Shown piece by piece: positions 1 through 12,274 of a stretch of DNA of 64,000 nt; within the stretch, counting starts at the first letter, position 1; every line of letters begins with the position of its first letter. The position numbers and the translations under genes were made by a program. This DNA is from Episyrphus balteatus (taxonomy: Eukaryota; Arthropoda; Insecta; Diptera; Syrphidae). The notes under the pieces were generated by a model, which did not search any database, had not been told where the DNA came from, and saw nothing but the letters and a program-made list of their open reading frames with translations. The stretch spans positions 14,797,545 through 14,861,544 of the forward strand of contig NC_079134.1 in NCBI RefSeq assembly GCF_945859705.1, written 5' to 3'.

Positions 1-2755
1 AATATATCTCTAAGGTTGAAAGTAAAAAGAAAGGGTTGTTTCGTTTAAACAAAGCACTTAAATCGATGACGATGAGATACGAATTACTCTTATACACTTA
101 CCCCTTTTTTTATTCCAAATTCGAAGCCTTTCTGCAAATTAATGTACTTTTCAGTTGGTTTAGTTTGATTATTATTAAAGAGGAAAAGTTTTTCCTTTAA
201 AAACTTGTTTTTTGTTCTTTCAACCGGAAAAAAGTTTTCAAAAATTCATCAAAAAAAACAGACAGAAAGATACAAAAATTAATTATTTGTATCCGTTTTG
301 AAAAAAGGTTTATTTTTGATGAAAATATGAAAGAATATTATCAAAATAGACTATAGTCTCATCAAATATTCAGTAAAAATGAGAAATATTTCATAAAATG
401 TCTGGAAATATCAACAGAAACCCCATTTATCCGGCTCGAAGGACCAAATTAGTTAGAGTTAGTTTATTGTACCTATTCTAACTCTCTCTCTCTTGTTTCT
501 AAATCTAAAATTTGGTTCATGTGAGTGAGTTTAACCAAATTAAGCTTCATGTCAATTACGTTCCGAAGAGTATGCCGAATTGAATTACAGGTGTAATTCA
601 TCAGCACAAACCTAAAACACAACCCCTTGACACAGCCCGGAAAACAATGCGGCAACCAGACTTAAATGATTTAAAAGCCTTTAATAATTGAATCTCTTAC
701 TATATTATGTTTGTGTGTGTGTGTATATTTGTGGAGTTTGTATATGAAATTTTGGAAAATGGTAATGTAGTGCTACACAAATTAATTGAGTTAAGATACA
801 TTCAGATACTCGCACGCAGATACATTATATTGTTGTTCTGATGCCTAGATAATTTGCTTACTCTATCAGAAAGTGCTCTCGAATTATTTTACACAGGTTT
901 GGGGGAGGGGGGATGGAAAAAAATATATATTCATTGAGTTTTATCCAATATTTATGCAAATTTTGTCAGTCAACATGAAAGTGAAAAAAACAAAAAATTG
1001 TATGACAAACGTTTTTCTCATTCATTTGATTTTTTTTTTCTTTTTTTTTTTTTTTTTTAATCCTTCAGATACATCTCTCTCTGTGATGATTTTGATTGTA
1101 TAGATGTGTATCGTTGTCGCTTCTCCGCACCAGAGAGCAGCTTCACAGAGGCGTTAAATTGTATTAAACATTTTCTGAACAAAAATGTCATATCAGCCAA
1201 ATTGTCGTTGTTGGTTGATGATGATGAGGACTGGAAAAAGTGTAGAGAAGTCGAAAACGATGGAGGGCTTGAGGGGGGGAGTGAGAGCAGTGAGGTTTAT
1301 AATAACTGAGTGTGAAATTTACATAAATGCGCGCTGAGTTGCGACCCCACATTGTGACAACAACAATCTCACAAAAAAAAAGGGAAAAAAAAGATACAAA
1401 AATTGAACTTCAGAAAAAAACCAAAACGAAATGAAAAAAAAAAAAAAAAAAGATTGTGAAAACCTATTTAGTATTCATTGAAAGTATTTAAACCGAAAAT
1501 GATGTTCTTCCAATAAAAATAATAATAATCTGTCACTTAATGTGAGGGATGTGCTTGGCTCAGGACGTTCGTATCTGCGTCGTATATCTGTGCGATATGC
1601 CGGTTGCTGCACCCTTTGTGGATGATGGGACTTTATTTCCATTTAACTGGTGTTGTGATGGGTGTTGTTGTATTGCGGGCATTGCCACAGAGTTCATCCT
1701 GATTTGCATCCCTTATCGGAGGATTCATCTATCCTGACGAATACGACTACAGATTCCACCCTATTTATAGGTTTCCCCCCCCCCCCCCTAGAATCAACTC
1801 CCCATATATCCATCAGTGTAACCGTTTTATTGCTTTTATATTCTTGTTCATCATTGAACGAAAGCGAGATATGGCGCGAAAAGCGTCGCGGCGATTATTA
1901 TTATTATTTTATAAATGTTTACTTGTATCTGTGTGTCAAAATGAAATGACAGCGCATTTAATCGATTTATATGTGTCCTTTTTTTATTGTAGTTGTTTTT
2001 GTTGTTGGGATTCGATTTTCCATATTGTTTGCGACAGGGTGGAACATTGAGATAACACAGAGGAGACTATATGGAGGCGAGAATATGTTTGTGATGATGA
2101 CTTGCTGAGCCACGCGCATAGCTTTTATGTTTATTTGAACTTCAAACAGTGTCTGGCATGATAGACATTCCTTTTTTTCACCACGATGCCCATCCTTTGT
2201 GAATGATTTTAGAGCGTGGGATTTAACGTGGTTTTGGACATAGGGAGACGATGAATTTTTATGACATTTCGATTGTGGTGCGAAAGAATTGATTTTTTGA
2301 TTCGGGGAAAATAGAATAAAAATACATACATTCAAAATAAATACATTTTCTGTCACCCGTCTGGAACGCTTTTCATGTATAGTGACAGAGCACAATAAAC
2401 TATAAACTGTCAACAAGAAAGGGTATCCTATCAACCTTTCGTTCAAAAAATCGAGCTAGTAGGCTCAAAGAGTCGTCTACCTCTTAAAACAACACTAGTG
2501 TAGACATTTATGTCAGAAAGCTTCAGGCTTTCACATTAAGTTGTCCTTTTTGCAAAGTGAAATCATCATTTTTAAGACTAAATTCATTCATTTGCAAATC
2601 AATTTAACCTTTTTAAGAAGTTTTAGATTTCTCAGCTCCGAAATATGGGGAAACATTCAATGGATTCAATTTCATGTTCAGAAAATTTTCAGGGGTTTCA
2701 TGATTTTTTCTTTTTGGTTTTATTAAAACAAAATAGAAAAAAGATGAAAAATTAA
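1..2755. other. Gene-less, AT-rich intergenic stretch
   Basis: No open reading frame here has the length, composition or recognisable motifs of a real gene. The stretch contains poly-T near 1028-1058, poly-A near 1434-1451, a C run near 1780 and a short GT run near 712. The somewhat GC-richer part at 1540-1760 has overlapping short frames in two phases and looks like ordinary non-coding DNA. An exon of a distant gene with long introns cannot be excluded. Confidence 0.6.
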
Positions 2756-2996
2756 ATTAAAATAATCATTTTTATCAAAAAAACAAAACCGACTTCCATG
2801 GATTGAGGGTTCTTTGGTTTTTCTCATAGTTTCTATAGCAATAACTGGATGAAATTGAAATAAGACCACACTGCAGGCACCAGCTTTCCAATACAAAAAG
2901 AATTATCAAAATTGGTTTACTAAGTCCAAAGTCATTAGGTAAAAATATAAAAAAAAAAATACAGACGATATACCGTAATTGAAGTCGGTAAAAAAT
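2756..2996 (+). mobile_element. Dispersed short repeat with AACCGACTTC-type ends, copy 1
   Basis: This stretch aligns along its length with 19942-20168. Shared words include ATAATCATTTTTA, TTCTATAG, TGAAATTGAAATA, AATACAAAAAGAAT and ATACAGACGA. The ends are complementary: ACCGACTTCC near 2788 and GAAGTCGGT near 2981. There is no coding capacity. I read it as a small non-autonomous DNA element or similar interspersed repeat; the class is not assigned. Confidence 0.6.
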
Positions 2997-3008
2997 AGAA
3001 TAAAAATA

Positions 3009-4826
3009 AATGATCCTGAACTTTGCAGACAGTTTGTCTGCTAAGGTTTGGACAGCCACCAAAGTCGCAAAACTCGTCTGATTTTAACAAATTAAACGTC
3101 TTAACAAAAAAGTTATGGATGAAAACCAAACAAAAAAAAACACAAAAAAGTTATGGATAAAAACCCAAAAAAACAACAAAAAATTTAAAAAAAAAATGTT
3201 TGGACTTTCGTCACCACTGCACAGTGGGTCACCCCCCATACAAAGTGCGGTCAAAAATATAATGACCATTTTTTTTTAATGAAACACCTGTATTATCATT
3301 TTATATGATTTACTATTGCAAAAAAATGCATCAAGTCAGTTTTTTAAAATTTTGGTTATTTTCAAGAAAAATAAAAAAAGGTAAAAAAAATTTTTTTTTG
3401 AAAATATAAAAAAAATGGTTAATGCCGGAAATGGACCTGCCTGTCAGTCGAGCACTTTACCCTTACCCTCTAGTTCAGTCTTTTATAAAAATAATAGTGC
3501 CAAAAAGGAATTTTTTTAGTTTTACGTTGTAATTTTCCGTGTATCGTCATTTAAACTCGTATTACTCGAAAAGGGGAAAAAAGGGGAAAAAACGGCGCTA
3601 TTATTTCGAAAGGTATGGACGGTATTCTTCATTTGAGAACTTAAATTGTAGAGGGAACTCGAAGGCAAACCAACTTAATCTCTAATTTAATGAAAATTGA
3701 GCTAAATAAAAATGGTTAAAATTGCTTCGCTAACGAGCCCCATTACAATTAGCCTTAATGTTATTTAACAATATAATTTATGTTTTTAGAAAGTATTAAA
3801 CTTCTCGTTTAATATCCATAACAATTTAATACTGTTCACAATTTTTAACACCCGCTATCACTATCGCAAGTTGACACCTTATAACTGCAGCGATAAGAAA
3901 ACTGTACATTTTTTTATATACCAACTTTGAATGGCTATTAAGAAATGAAAAAAGGGGTAACCGTCAAATTTTTTTTGGTTTTGGTTCGATGGGAGATTGT
4001 AGAACGTTGTTTAATCATTGGATTTTAAAAAATTGACATTTACTTTTTTTATTTTTGACCTATGGCGGGACCCACTGTGCACTGTAATAATGGACCCATT
4101 TTCAAAAAATAAATGGCAATCGCTTCGATTAATCAAAATCTAGGGGCGATATTTTTTAGTTTTTTTATTTGTCTTAACAAAAAAGTTATGGCCAAGAAAC
4201 GCAAACAACATAAAAAAAAATTGTTTTTAAAAATTTTGGACTTTCGTCACCACTGTAATAATGGACTGATTTTCATAAAACAAACGGCAATCTATTCGAT
4301 TAATCAAAATCTAGGGGCGATATTGTTGAGTTTTTTTATTTATCCTTAAAAAAAGTTATGGCCACTTTAATAATTTTTAAATAAAAAATAATTCAAATGA
4401 ATTAAAAACTTTTTCTGAGCTATCGTGGTTAAGAAAGGAACAAATAGATAAAGCTCAGAAAAGGTTTTAATTCATTAAAATTAATTTTGTATTTAAAAAT
4501 TATTAAAGTGGCCATAACTTTTTTTAAATGATAAATAAAAAAACTCAACAATATCGCCCCTAGATTTTGATTAATCGAATAGATTGCCATTTATTTTATG
4601 AAAATCAGTCCATTATTACAGTGGGGACCAGAGTCCAAAATTTTTTAAAATATTTTTTTTTTTTGATGATTTTTGCGTTTTTTGGCCATAACTCTTTTGT
4701 TTAGAAAAATAAAAATAAACTAAAAAATATCGCCCCTAGATTTTTATTATTATCGGACGAGTTTTGCGACTTTGGTGGCTGTCCAAACCTCAGCAGACAC
4801 ATTGTCTGCAAATGTCAGGATCATTA
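3009..4826. repeat. Foldback (snapback) element with about 172-bp internal repeat units
   Basis: The outer arms are 3009-3081 and 4753-4826, sharing ATGATCCTGA and the AAAGTCGCAAAACTCGTC core in inverted order. Long inner arms at about 4113-4421 and 4453-4753 fold around a loop of about 31 bases. Within the arms the word ATCTAGGGGCGATATT recurs at about 4130 and 4302, then inverted at about 4549 and 4724, giving a unit of about 172 bp. The left half is interrupted by a separate element (3220-4079). No coding potential. Confidence 0.75.
3220..4079. mobile_element. Transib-like non-autonomous DNA transposon, 860 bp
   Basis: The ends are inverted repeats: CACAGTGGGTCACCCCCCAT on the left, and CACAGTGGGTCCCGCCAT on the complement of the right. 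The element is flanked on both sides by CACTG (3215-3219 and 4080-4084), a 5-bp target duplication. The paralogous unit in the same foldback (ACCACTGTAATAATGG at about 4249-4264) has a single CACTG, so it is the empty site. A 5-bp GC-rich duplication and CACWRTG termini are the hallmarks of Transib, the superfamily related to RAG1. No transposase frame is present. Confidence 0.72.
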
Positions 4827-7800
4827 AAAATAACTGACTTATCTTAAATTGCCAAAAAACAAAAACACCAATTAACTCCCTATAGCATTATTCATAAACC
4901 TAATTTTTTTTGGGAAAGCATTATAAAAAACGCACACAGTTTCATATTACTTTTATTGTAAACCTATAAGTTAAAGATAGGTATAGGCAAATAGTGGATA
5001 TAGATATACCTAACTTAGAACTTATCGTTTTAAAACATAAATTCTCTGTACTTTAAATTTACACTTTACCTAATTTAAGTCTACAATATTACAGATATCT
5101 ATCCTAGTTAAATTAAAAACAGATGTTACCATATAATTATTTTACGACACGCTAAAAATATTAAAATAAACGTAGTATAGTAGCAATTAGTTGGAAGGAA
5201 GAAAGGAATTATTTATATAACGATAAAAAAAATTTATAATTTTTTTTTGTTCAGTTTTAATTATTTAATTATATTATTTTTAAATAACTTTGGTTAATTT
5301 TCTTTAGTTTAATTCTTAAAATTTTAATTAGTCCTGGAAATTTTACAAATAATCGATGAAACGTTGGGAAAGATAAAGTATGTCAGAAATGAATTATTTA
5401 CATCCTATTTAAATGACTTAATCTAAATTGAAAATCATAAACATTTATAAATAAAATTGGTCAAACGAAAATATGTTTACGCATAAAAATAAATATTCAG
5501 AAATATGGATTTTTGCAACTGTAAAGCATCATTTAGTTTCAAATAAAGACTTGAATTCCTCTTTTTGGGAATGTACTAAATAACCGAAATACTCACCTCT
5601 CAAAAATTTATCCGGAGAAACATGTTACTTTTATGATGAAAAACTTAATTATAGGTAAGGCAATTTAAAAATGAATAAAGAATTTAATAAATAAACAAAA
5701 CAAAAAACTGCAAAACCACTATCATCCGTTATAATTTAGCAAACACGAAAGATTTATTAAAACGTTTTTATGAATACAAAAAAAATATTTCTATTTTATT
5801 ACCTTTGTGTATAGGTTTATTTGATGAAGATAGATCTTTTCATCCATTGAATTACATCGATAAAATTTAATCAAAGTTGTACAATAAACAATAAACATTC
5901 CATTATACGAGTTAAATAGAACATCAAAAACTATAATATCTCTCTCTCTCAATATTGAATCAAAAAAATTTTAATGATCTAACCAGAATAATAAACACAC
6001 AGAAAACAAACAAACCTAAATGGCATAGAGAAACTACACGAGTCGTTGAATAGAAAGATGGATTGTAATGGATATAATTAACAAAAATACATTCCATCAA
6101 AACAACACTAAATCATCATCATCATCATTGTGCACATTCATCGGGCGACTAAATCGTATCCAGATGAAACAACAACAAAAAAAGGCAAAACGAAACTACT
6201 ATAACTAAACTCAAATGAAAACGATAAAAATAACACTCCCACACGCATTCAATCAAAAGCAATAAAAACTCGCGTGTAAAACTGATAAATAAACACACTG
6301 AAACAGTGTAGTTTCATAGTTCTATTCTATTTAATCCATCAAGATACAAAAAAGGACAGGGCCGTAGTCAGAAATTAATTTGTTTCAACTGTAAAAAATA
6401 TCTCTCTTAAGTAGTGAATTATAGTTTCATCAGGCAATGTCTTGAAAAAGAAGAAAAAAATCTATATGGGAGGGGAAGGGGGTGCTAAAACCCCCATGCG
6501 CTTTTAAAAGTATTGAAAAGGTACAAATCTCGAAATTTCTCTTTCTGCACAATCTCTCAAAGTATTTTCCCCTCTACGGTCCTGAAACTTCTAATAGTTT
6601 ACCACCCAGCCATTAGACATAGAAAAGGGGGCATCTAGACTGTTGTTCAGCCCACCCCTATACTGATTTCATTGATCATCAATAAACAACTTAAAATGAT
6701 TGAATGCAATTGTTTCTGTGTCTTTTAGGTATAATGGGGATGTTCTAGAGACTGCTGCGACAAGCATTATACAAGCTTACACCCATAAAGGCCTAAACTT
6801 TTATTGACGACTTAATTAAAAGGTCGGATTGTGTTCCTATGATGTGCGCCGCACTTTTGTTTGCTTTTGTCTCGTCGCTGTCGGTCGTCGTCGTCTTCAT
6901 CGTTGTCGGGGCAAAGTCGTTAAATCGAATTATTGCTATCGCGAGCAAACGCGTATTTAGTATCTTTTCAGATTTGGGGAAAACAAAAATTTCAATCATG
7001 TTTGAGATTTTGAAGAAGCCCTCGCTCGCCTTCGTTTTTGTATCCATTCGCTTTTGACCACAAGCATGAGCAAAACAGCCCATAAACCGCTGACTATAAT
7101 AGAGTTCTGTTTATTTGAAATTACTTGTTATAGTGTTTAATATATGAGCATGTATTTTTGAAAATATGTTTTATGGCACGTTGTGGGGTCTTTGAGGGGC
7201 AGAAAAATGTTGTTGTTTATAGATTTCTTTACATTTTTTGAATTGTTTTTTAGTACACAAAATGCCATCAGGTGGCGCTTTGGAAATTTGTTTATTTGAT
7301 TTGATTGATAAGAATAGGTATAGGTACTCTGCGTGATTTCTTTGGAAATATTTTTTTTTAGTGTTTTTATGTTGTTATGGCGCTTTGTAAAAATATAGGT
7401 AATAGACGCTAGTGTGGTTTTGCTTTGATGGGTTAACAGATGCTGAGGTGTTGGAGTGTTGGCCTATATTTTGTTGAAAGATGAGACAGTTGGCGACTTT
7501 TGAAAAATTTAATTTTTTTTTAAGGTTTTAAGTTTGAACTTTATATTATTGGAGTTTCTCTATAGTTTACAAAACAACTTCATTACTATTTTATTACGCT
7601 TTTCAAATGCTTATGTTATTTAGATGAAACTTGAAGGAAAAGAAAATAGAAGGATTTGGTATTGTTACAGTCCTTCCCATCGATACATTTCTGTGATAAA
7701 CCTAGAATGCCAAAGCGCATTGTTCGATTCACTCAAATTTGTTGTTGGTTAAGAAAAATGCAATGGTGATGTTTTATTTTTTTACTTCTTTAAAGTTTAA

Positions 7801-8721
7801 TTTTTTTAGAACAGAAACAACTGTTTTGAAATGTTTTGAAATTGTTGTTTTCGAAAATTGTTCTAGATTGTTTCCAATTTTTTCGGAATGTTCCAATTTT
7901 TGTTTTGAAAAATTGTCAAACATGGTTGTTTTAGATCCAATAAACCTTTTTTGACCTAGCGCTTGTTTTTAGAAAATTTGATTTGTGAGAGTTGTGCCCG
8001 GTTTTAAAAGATATTCCTATCAATGTTCCAAATCTTTGGTCCTCATATTTCAATATTTCAAAAGTTAGGGGCGAAAACGAAAAAATTCTAGCCCCCTGTT
8101 TTTATTTTTTTGAGGTTTTATAAATTTTTCACCATTTAAAAACTGTTCTTATTCTTACCACTGTTCAAAAAATTGAGGTAATAAATTTGTATTAGCAAAG
8201 ATATCGCTTCTTAAACTATCAAACTAAAAAAAAAACTTACCGAGTCTTTGTTTTGAATTCAAATCTAACCATATTATATCTACATAAATCTGAGTAAGTT
8301 ACAATGTTTTACAGTAGGTATAAGTGTCAACTCAAAAATGTAAAGTAGGAACATATTGATGTTTTTGCATCACCCTTTTCGAAATCTAAAAATTGAAAAA
8401 TAATAACTTAACTTCTGCATTATGTTCAGTTAGTATGCAAACCGAATTGATCCAAACTTCTATCAAAAAATTATCAAAAATGTAGATTTTACAAAAATAT
8501 ATATTGTTACGATAATTGAAAAAAATTTCTATCAAAATTTAAAAACCCAAGTTAAAATATTAGAAAAAATATTATATATATGTATGAGGTTCTATAAGAA
8601 AACGTGATCCCCAGACCCCGTTTTGATCAAAACTGACAAACACAAAAAAAAATTATACAAATTTTAGACAAAATACAAATTTCATACCATTAAACTTAAA
8701 ATTCAAGACTTAGATTAAAAA
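4827..8721. other. Gene-less intergenic stretch
   Basis: The DNA is strongly AT-rich with many stops in all frames. 6780-7090 is more GC-rich with GTC/CGT trinucleotide runs and gives antiparallel short frames on both strands, which suggests compositional rather than coding signal. A short CAT/ATC run lies near 6112-6127. I see no gene, RNA gene or clear transposon end. Confidence 0.55.
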
Positions 8722-8766
8722 TAAAATGCAAGACTGGGTCGCACGTACTTGCTCTTATGGTAACAG
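8722..8766 (-). mobile_element. Solo end of the helentron-like repeat family (copy E)
   Basis: The complement carries the family's terminal word AAGAGCAAGTACGTGCGACC followed by a CTTGCATTTTAT tail. The same end occurs at 17377, 24003, 27909 and, inverted, 52592. Only the terminus is recognisable here. Confidence 0.5.
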
Positions 8767-9162
8767 TTGTTAAGTAAAGCTTACCTATAATATAATAAAA
8801 TAATAGTGTTTGTCAAATTTTATCTTTAATTTTGAAAGAAGTACATATAAAAAGGTATAAAAATTAATTTTTCAATGTATCTACAAAAACACATTTTTAA
8901 TTTGGTTTTAATTTCTAAATAAAGTATAACAGTAGACTTCTCGTAAAACAAAGATTTTTTTTTGGTTGCTAATGGTAGGACACGTTTTTTAAAGAAATAT
9001 TTTTTTGTAAAATTATGCCATTCTAAAAAAAATTCAAGCTTCTCCTTTTCGCCCTCTCATAGTCGTTACTCAAATAAAGATTTTTCTCAACTTAAGTTTT
9101 CACTTTTGTAGTGTGAAATCTTGAATTAACAAATTATTTTTCTTAATCAAACTCACTCACTC

Positions 9163-9347
9163 TAACTTAAATGCGATTAGCAATAAGGGGTGTGGAAGTT
9201 TTTGTTTAGAAATCGATAAATTGGTTGCGATTAAATACACAAAAGCATATCATTACCATATCGATTAAAAGTAAAGATATCTGACACTAAGCTTCCATCC
9301 TGCCCTCATTTTAAAAAGGTTTATTATCAAATCGGACCATTAAATTT
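9163..9347 (+). promoter_or_regulatory. Conserved IR upstream module (gene 1 copy)
   Basis: This block aligns with the upstream blocks at 37900-38123 and 61060-61262. Shared words include CTAACTTAAATG, AATCGATAAATTGGTT, ACCATATCGATTAAAAG and TTATCAAATCGGAC. In the other two copies the left part lies just upstream of a minus-strand IR pseudogene. Gene 1 therefore probably once shared this region with a divergent partner that is now gone. The conservation in otherwise diverged intergenic DNA suggests regulatory function. Confidence 0.6.
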
Positions 9348-9389
9348 CATTTAAAAACCTTTTCCTCTACTAAGTGTACGGTGGTCTTC
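9348..9389 (+). promoter_or_regulatory. Proximal IR core-promoter motif, gene 1
   Basis: The motif reads CATTTAAAAACC, then TTTTCCTCTACTAAGTG, then GGTGGTCTTC, ending 26 bases before the ATG. The same order is found upstream of genes 2, 3 and 4 and psi-D. It may contain the transcription start; no TATA box is obvious. Confidence 0.5.
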
Positions 9390-9415
9390 ATTAAATTTAA
9401 CTCTTTTCATCAAAA

Positions 9416-11188
9416 ATGAAAATTTTTAAAATTTTAATTCTTCTAATGGAATGTGAAAGAATTTGTGGATTAAATATTGACTTAAACAATCTTATCGAAA
9501 AGGTTTACAGTGAAAGTGATTCAGAGACTTTGGCATTTGTTGGATTTGGAGATATATTTTTGACCAATTTCATGAGAATCCACTCCTATAAGCCAGTTTT
9601 AATATTTTCCAACAATTCACCTATTTCGGATGAAGAATTTGAAGGAAATGCTATTTTGGTCGCAGAAATCGGCACGACAAACTCAATTTCTATGTTCCAA
9701 AAAGTGATCGGAAAATTAAAAGTTCGAAAATTCGTCATCGTTTATTCAAACAAGTGTGAAGATCTTCAAAAACACTTTGAATATTTTTGGAATCAAAAGT
9801 TTACAAGGATCTTTGGTGTAACCAATACTACTTCATATGTGTATTTTCACTATGCTGACAATCCTATTCAACAACTATCTATCACCAAAGACCAGGCATT
9901 ACCAAATGCTTTGTTGAACTTGAATGGTTTTCCAATTCGCACTACAGTTCAAAATGACATTCCAAAAACTTTTTGGTACACAAATGATAAAGGACAACGA
10001 AAAATTGCTGGAAATTCTGGAAAATTATTTGCAAACTTCATTGAACACATCAATGCAACTTTTGTAGATGTGATTCTTGAGAATTCAACAATTTTCAACA
10101 TGGATTCAATTATATCTGCTATAGCAAGTGATTCAATTGATATATCGTCGAATGTATTGTCTCCAGCTAAAGGATGTGAATATAGTCATGTATTGAAATA
10201 TGATGATATTCGAGTAATGGTACCTGTAAATCGTGATATCAAATCATACCAATACTTTATTAAACCATTTTCACCAATTGTTTGGATCTTAATTTTGCTG
10301 ACATATATTTATATATCCTTGATGGATTACTTAAAGGATTTCTTTTCTAATAATGAAGCTGATTTGTGGCAAAGTTTTAGTGGAACTTTTCTAAGTATGC
10401 TTAGTTTGCCTTCAAGAACTCCCAGGACGACTTATCGTTTTCATGCTCAAGTTCTAATATTTGCTTTTATTTTTGGAAACTTTTACATTGATTATTTCAA
10501 ATCCTTCTTGACCGTGTTCATTAAAGTTAAACAATATGATTCGTTTCAAGATTTAATTGACAACAATATTACAATTTTACTTCCAAAATGGTATAACAGT
10601 ATTCTTGCTACTCATAAACCAAGTTTTAAGCCTAAGGATCTAATTATATTGGAAAAGATTCTTAGAATTGTGGATTATCAAACTTATGCAGAAAATATGA
10701 ACACAATGAGAAATACCAATTATGCTTTTATCGTTTCTAGGGATAGAGCTAATTTTCTTATTGACTTGCAAGCTTACTTTGAAAAACCAATGTTTCGTAT
10801 GAGTTCGATAAATATTTCAAGAGAATACTTACAAACATTTTTACTGGCACCACGCTCAATTTTTAAGGAGATTTTTAATGAATTTATTATGAGAACAATT
10901 GAAACAGGATTGATATTGAAATGGGAAAGATATACGGTTGCAGAAGCTGCACAAGCTGGAATTGAAATAAATTTGAATAGATGTGCTAATTCTGAAATAA
11001 TGTTGCATAAACCTTTGGCTTTGCAACATTTACGTTTTGGATGGAATTTTTGGTTATTGGGATTGTTGTTGGCTACTGTTGTATTTTTGTATGAACTATT
11101 TGGAAGGATGAAGATTTGCATAGTTTTTAAACCAAAGAAATCTATGAGAGCAAAACAAGTGAAAAAAATTACAGTATTTTTAAAATGA
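9416..11188 (+). CDS. Divergent ionotropic receptor, intronless (IR gene 1)
   Basis: Intact 590-residue frame. It is probably a ligand-gated cation channel subunit in the dendritic membrane of chemosensory neurons, by family knowledge. Rough layout: weak signal peptide 1-18; N-terminal domain 19-170 with VRKFVI and YFWNQKFTRIFG; S1 172-284; M1 285-307 (FSPIVWILILLTYIYISL); pore loop 315-335 (ADLWQSFSGTFLSML); M2 341-369 ending SFLTVFIKVK, the counterpart of the SYTANLAAFLT gating motif; S2 372-537; M3 540-562; basic tail 563-590. N-glycosylation sequons include NTTS, NATF, NSTI and NNIT. The S1 arginine that binds glutamate is absent: the segment before EYS reads LSPAKGC. The start is the first in-frame ATG and aligns with MNVLKILILL of gene 2. 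It is closest to gene 2. Subfamily (IR20a/IR94-like or IR7-like) not settled. Confidence 0.93.
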   Translation: MKIFKILILLMECERICGLNIDLNNLIEKVYSESDSETLAFVGFGDIFLTNFMRIHSYKPVLIFSNNSPISDEEFEGNAILVAEIGTTNSISMFQKVIGKLKVRKFVIVYSNKCEDLQKHFEYFWNQKFTRIFGVTNTTSYVYFHYADNPIQQLSITKDQALPNALLNLNGFPIRTTVQNDIPKTFWYTNDKGQRKIAGNSGKLFANFIEHINATFVDVILENSTIFNMDSIISAIASDSIDISSNVLSPAKGCEYSHVLKYDDIRVMVPVNRDIKSYQYFIKPFSPIVWILILLTYIYISLMDYLKDFFSNNEADLWQSFSGTFLSMLSLPSRTPRTTYRFHAQVLIFAFIFGNFYIDYFKSFLTVFIKVKQYDSFQDLIDNNITILLPKWYNSILATHKPSFKPKDLIILEKILRIVDYQTYAENMNTMRNTNYAFIVSRDRANFLIDLQAYFEKPMFRMSSINISREYLQTFLLAPRSIFKEIFNEFIMRTIETGLILKWERYTVAEAAQAGIEINLNRCANSEIMLHKPLALQHLRFGWNFWLLGLLLATVVFLYELFGRMKICIVFKPKKSMRAKQVKKITVFLK

Positions 11189-11294
11189 TTTATAGGAATT
11201 GTGCTTGCATATTCATGGCTACAATCGTGAATGTTTATCGTAATTTAGATGTTATGCACAATTTACTTGTTTTAAAACACATTGTTTTTTTCCA

Positions 11295-11300
11295 AATAAA
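11295..11300 (+). terminator. Polyadenylation signal AATAAA, gene 1
   Basis: AATAAA lies about 107 bases after the gene 1 stop, with a second AATAAA a few bases on. This is a plausible 3' end for a short 3' UTR. Confidence 0.5.
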
Positions 11301-12274
11301 ATAAATGTTTTAAAAGTTTCAATTCAGTTAAATTTAGGTATTGTTTTCTGTAGTTTTTGGTTGCAAGTATTAATTTATTTCGGTTTAGGTGTGTTTGCGC
11401 ATACGAGAAGTTGTAATTGGCATCATTTTTCAGTTGTCCACGTTGACCGTGGCGTATACGCAATCTATTTTAAACCACATGTGCAAGAGCTAGGGAAAAG
11501 ACGCTTGATTAAGCTAGAAAATTTATATTATGTTCTGGTCAAGTGGCTCATCATTTTTAAGTATTTTATAATTTTGAGCGGAATGAGATACTCTAAAAAA
11601 ATTTTTTAGGGTGGAGCGGGACTACAAATAACAGGGGTAAGAAGTAACAGTTTAAAAAAAACAGTAATCCTCTTAGTTTAATTACGTGAAAGAAATATGT
11701 TCGTATTTTCTATAGCTATCGGTCGATCGGCTTCAATTGCAAATAACACAATATTAAAGGAAGTTCTTAGGGTGATGCCAACACAAAGCACTATTTTGTA
11801 CTTTTTTAGTTTTTTGTGTATAATAGTCTTTCTTCTTATAGAGAAGAGGTACATTTTTGAGATTTGTGTTTTTCCGCAATTGTGCGTGTACCTACATGTG
11901 AGAAACGTGTGAATTTTAGTTTTAAAACCAAACATCAAAAAATGTATCTACGCATTCACAAGAAATTTAAATTCTATTAAATATAACTATTTAAGAATAT
12001 TTTTCGAAAATTTCTCATTGATGGTTCCCAAACTTTAAACAAGTTTTTCTCGAAGGGGCTGGACCGTTAAAAATTCCATAGTGTAGATTTTCTTGACAAA
12101 AAAAGATTTTTTTCTTCCGGAAGCCGCCATTTTGTAGATAATCAAAATTTTGAGTATTCCATCGATCGAATTTTTTAAAAAAATACATTCAATTCGCTAT
12201 TCGTACATTTATTCTATATGGATACATAATCTACATATTTATTTAATAAAAAGGATTTTTAGACCAAATTTGCA
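11301..12274. other. Intergenic stretch after IR gene 1
   Basis: No gene is recognisable. Short frames on both strands overlap and lack family motifs. No transposon ends found. Confidence 0.5.

Noticed and set aside
1967..2446. 159-codon minus frame as a gene
   Set aside because: The longest non-IR frame, but its translation is low-motif and phenylalanine/serine-rich as expected from AT-rich DNA; no start context or paralogue.
6793..7083. Overlapping frames on both strands in GC-richer DNA as an exon
   Set aside because: Open frames on opposite strands reflect GTC/GAC-rich composition; no splice context or homology seen.
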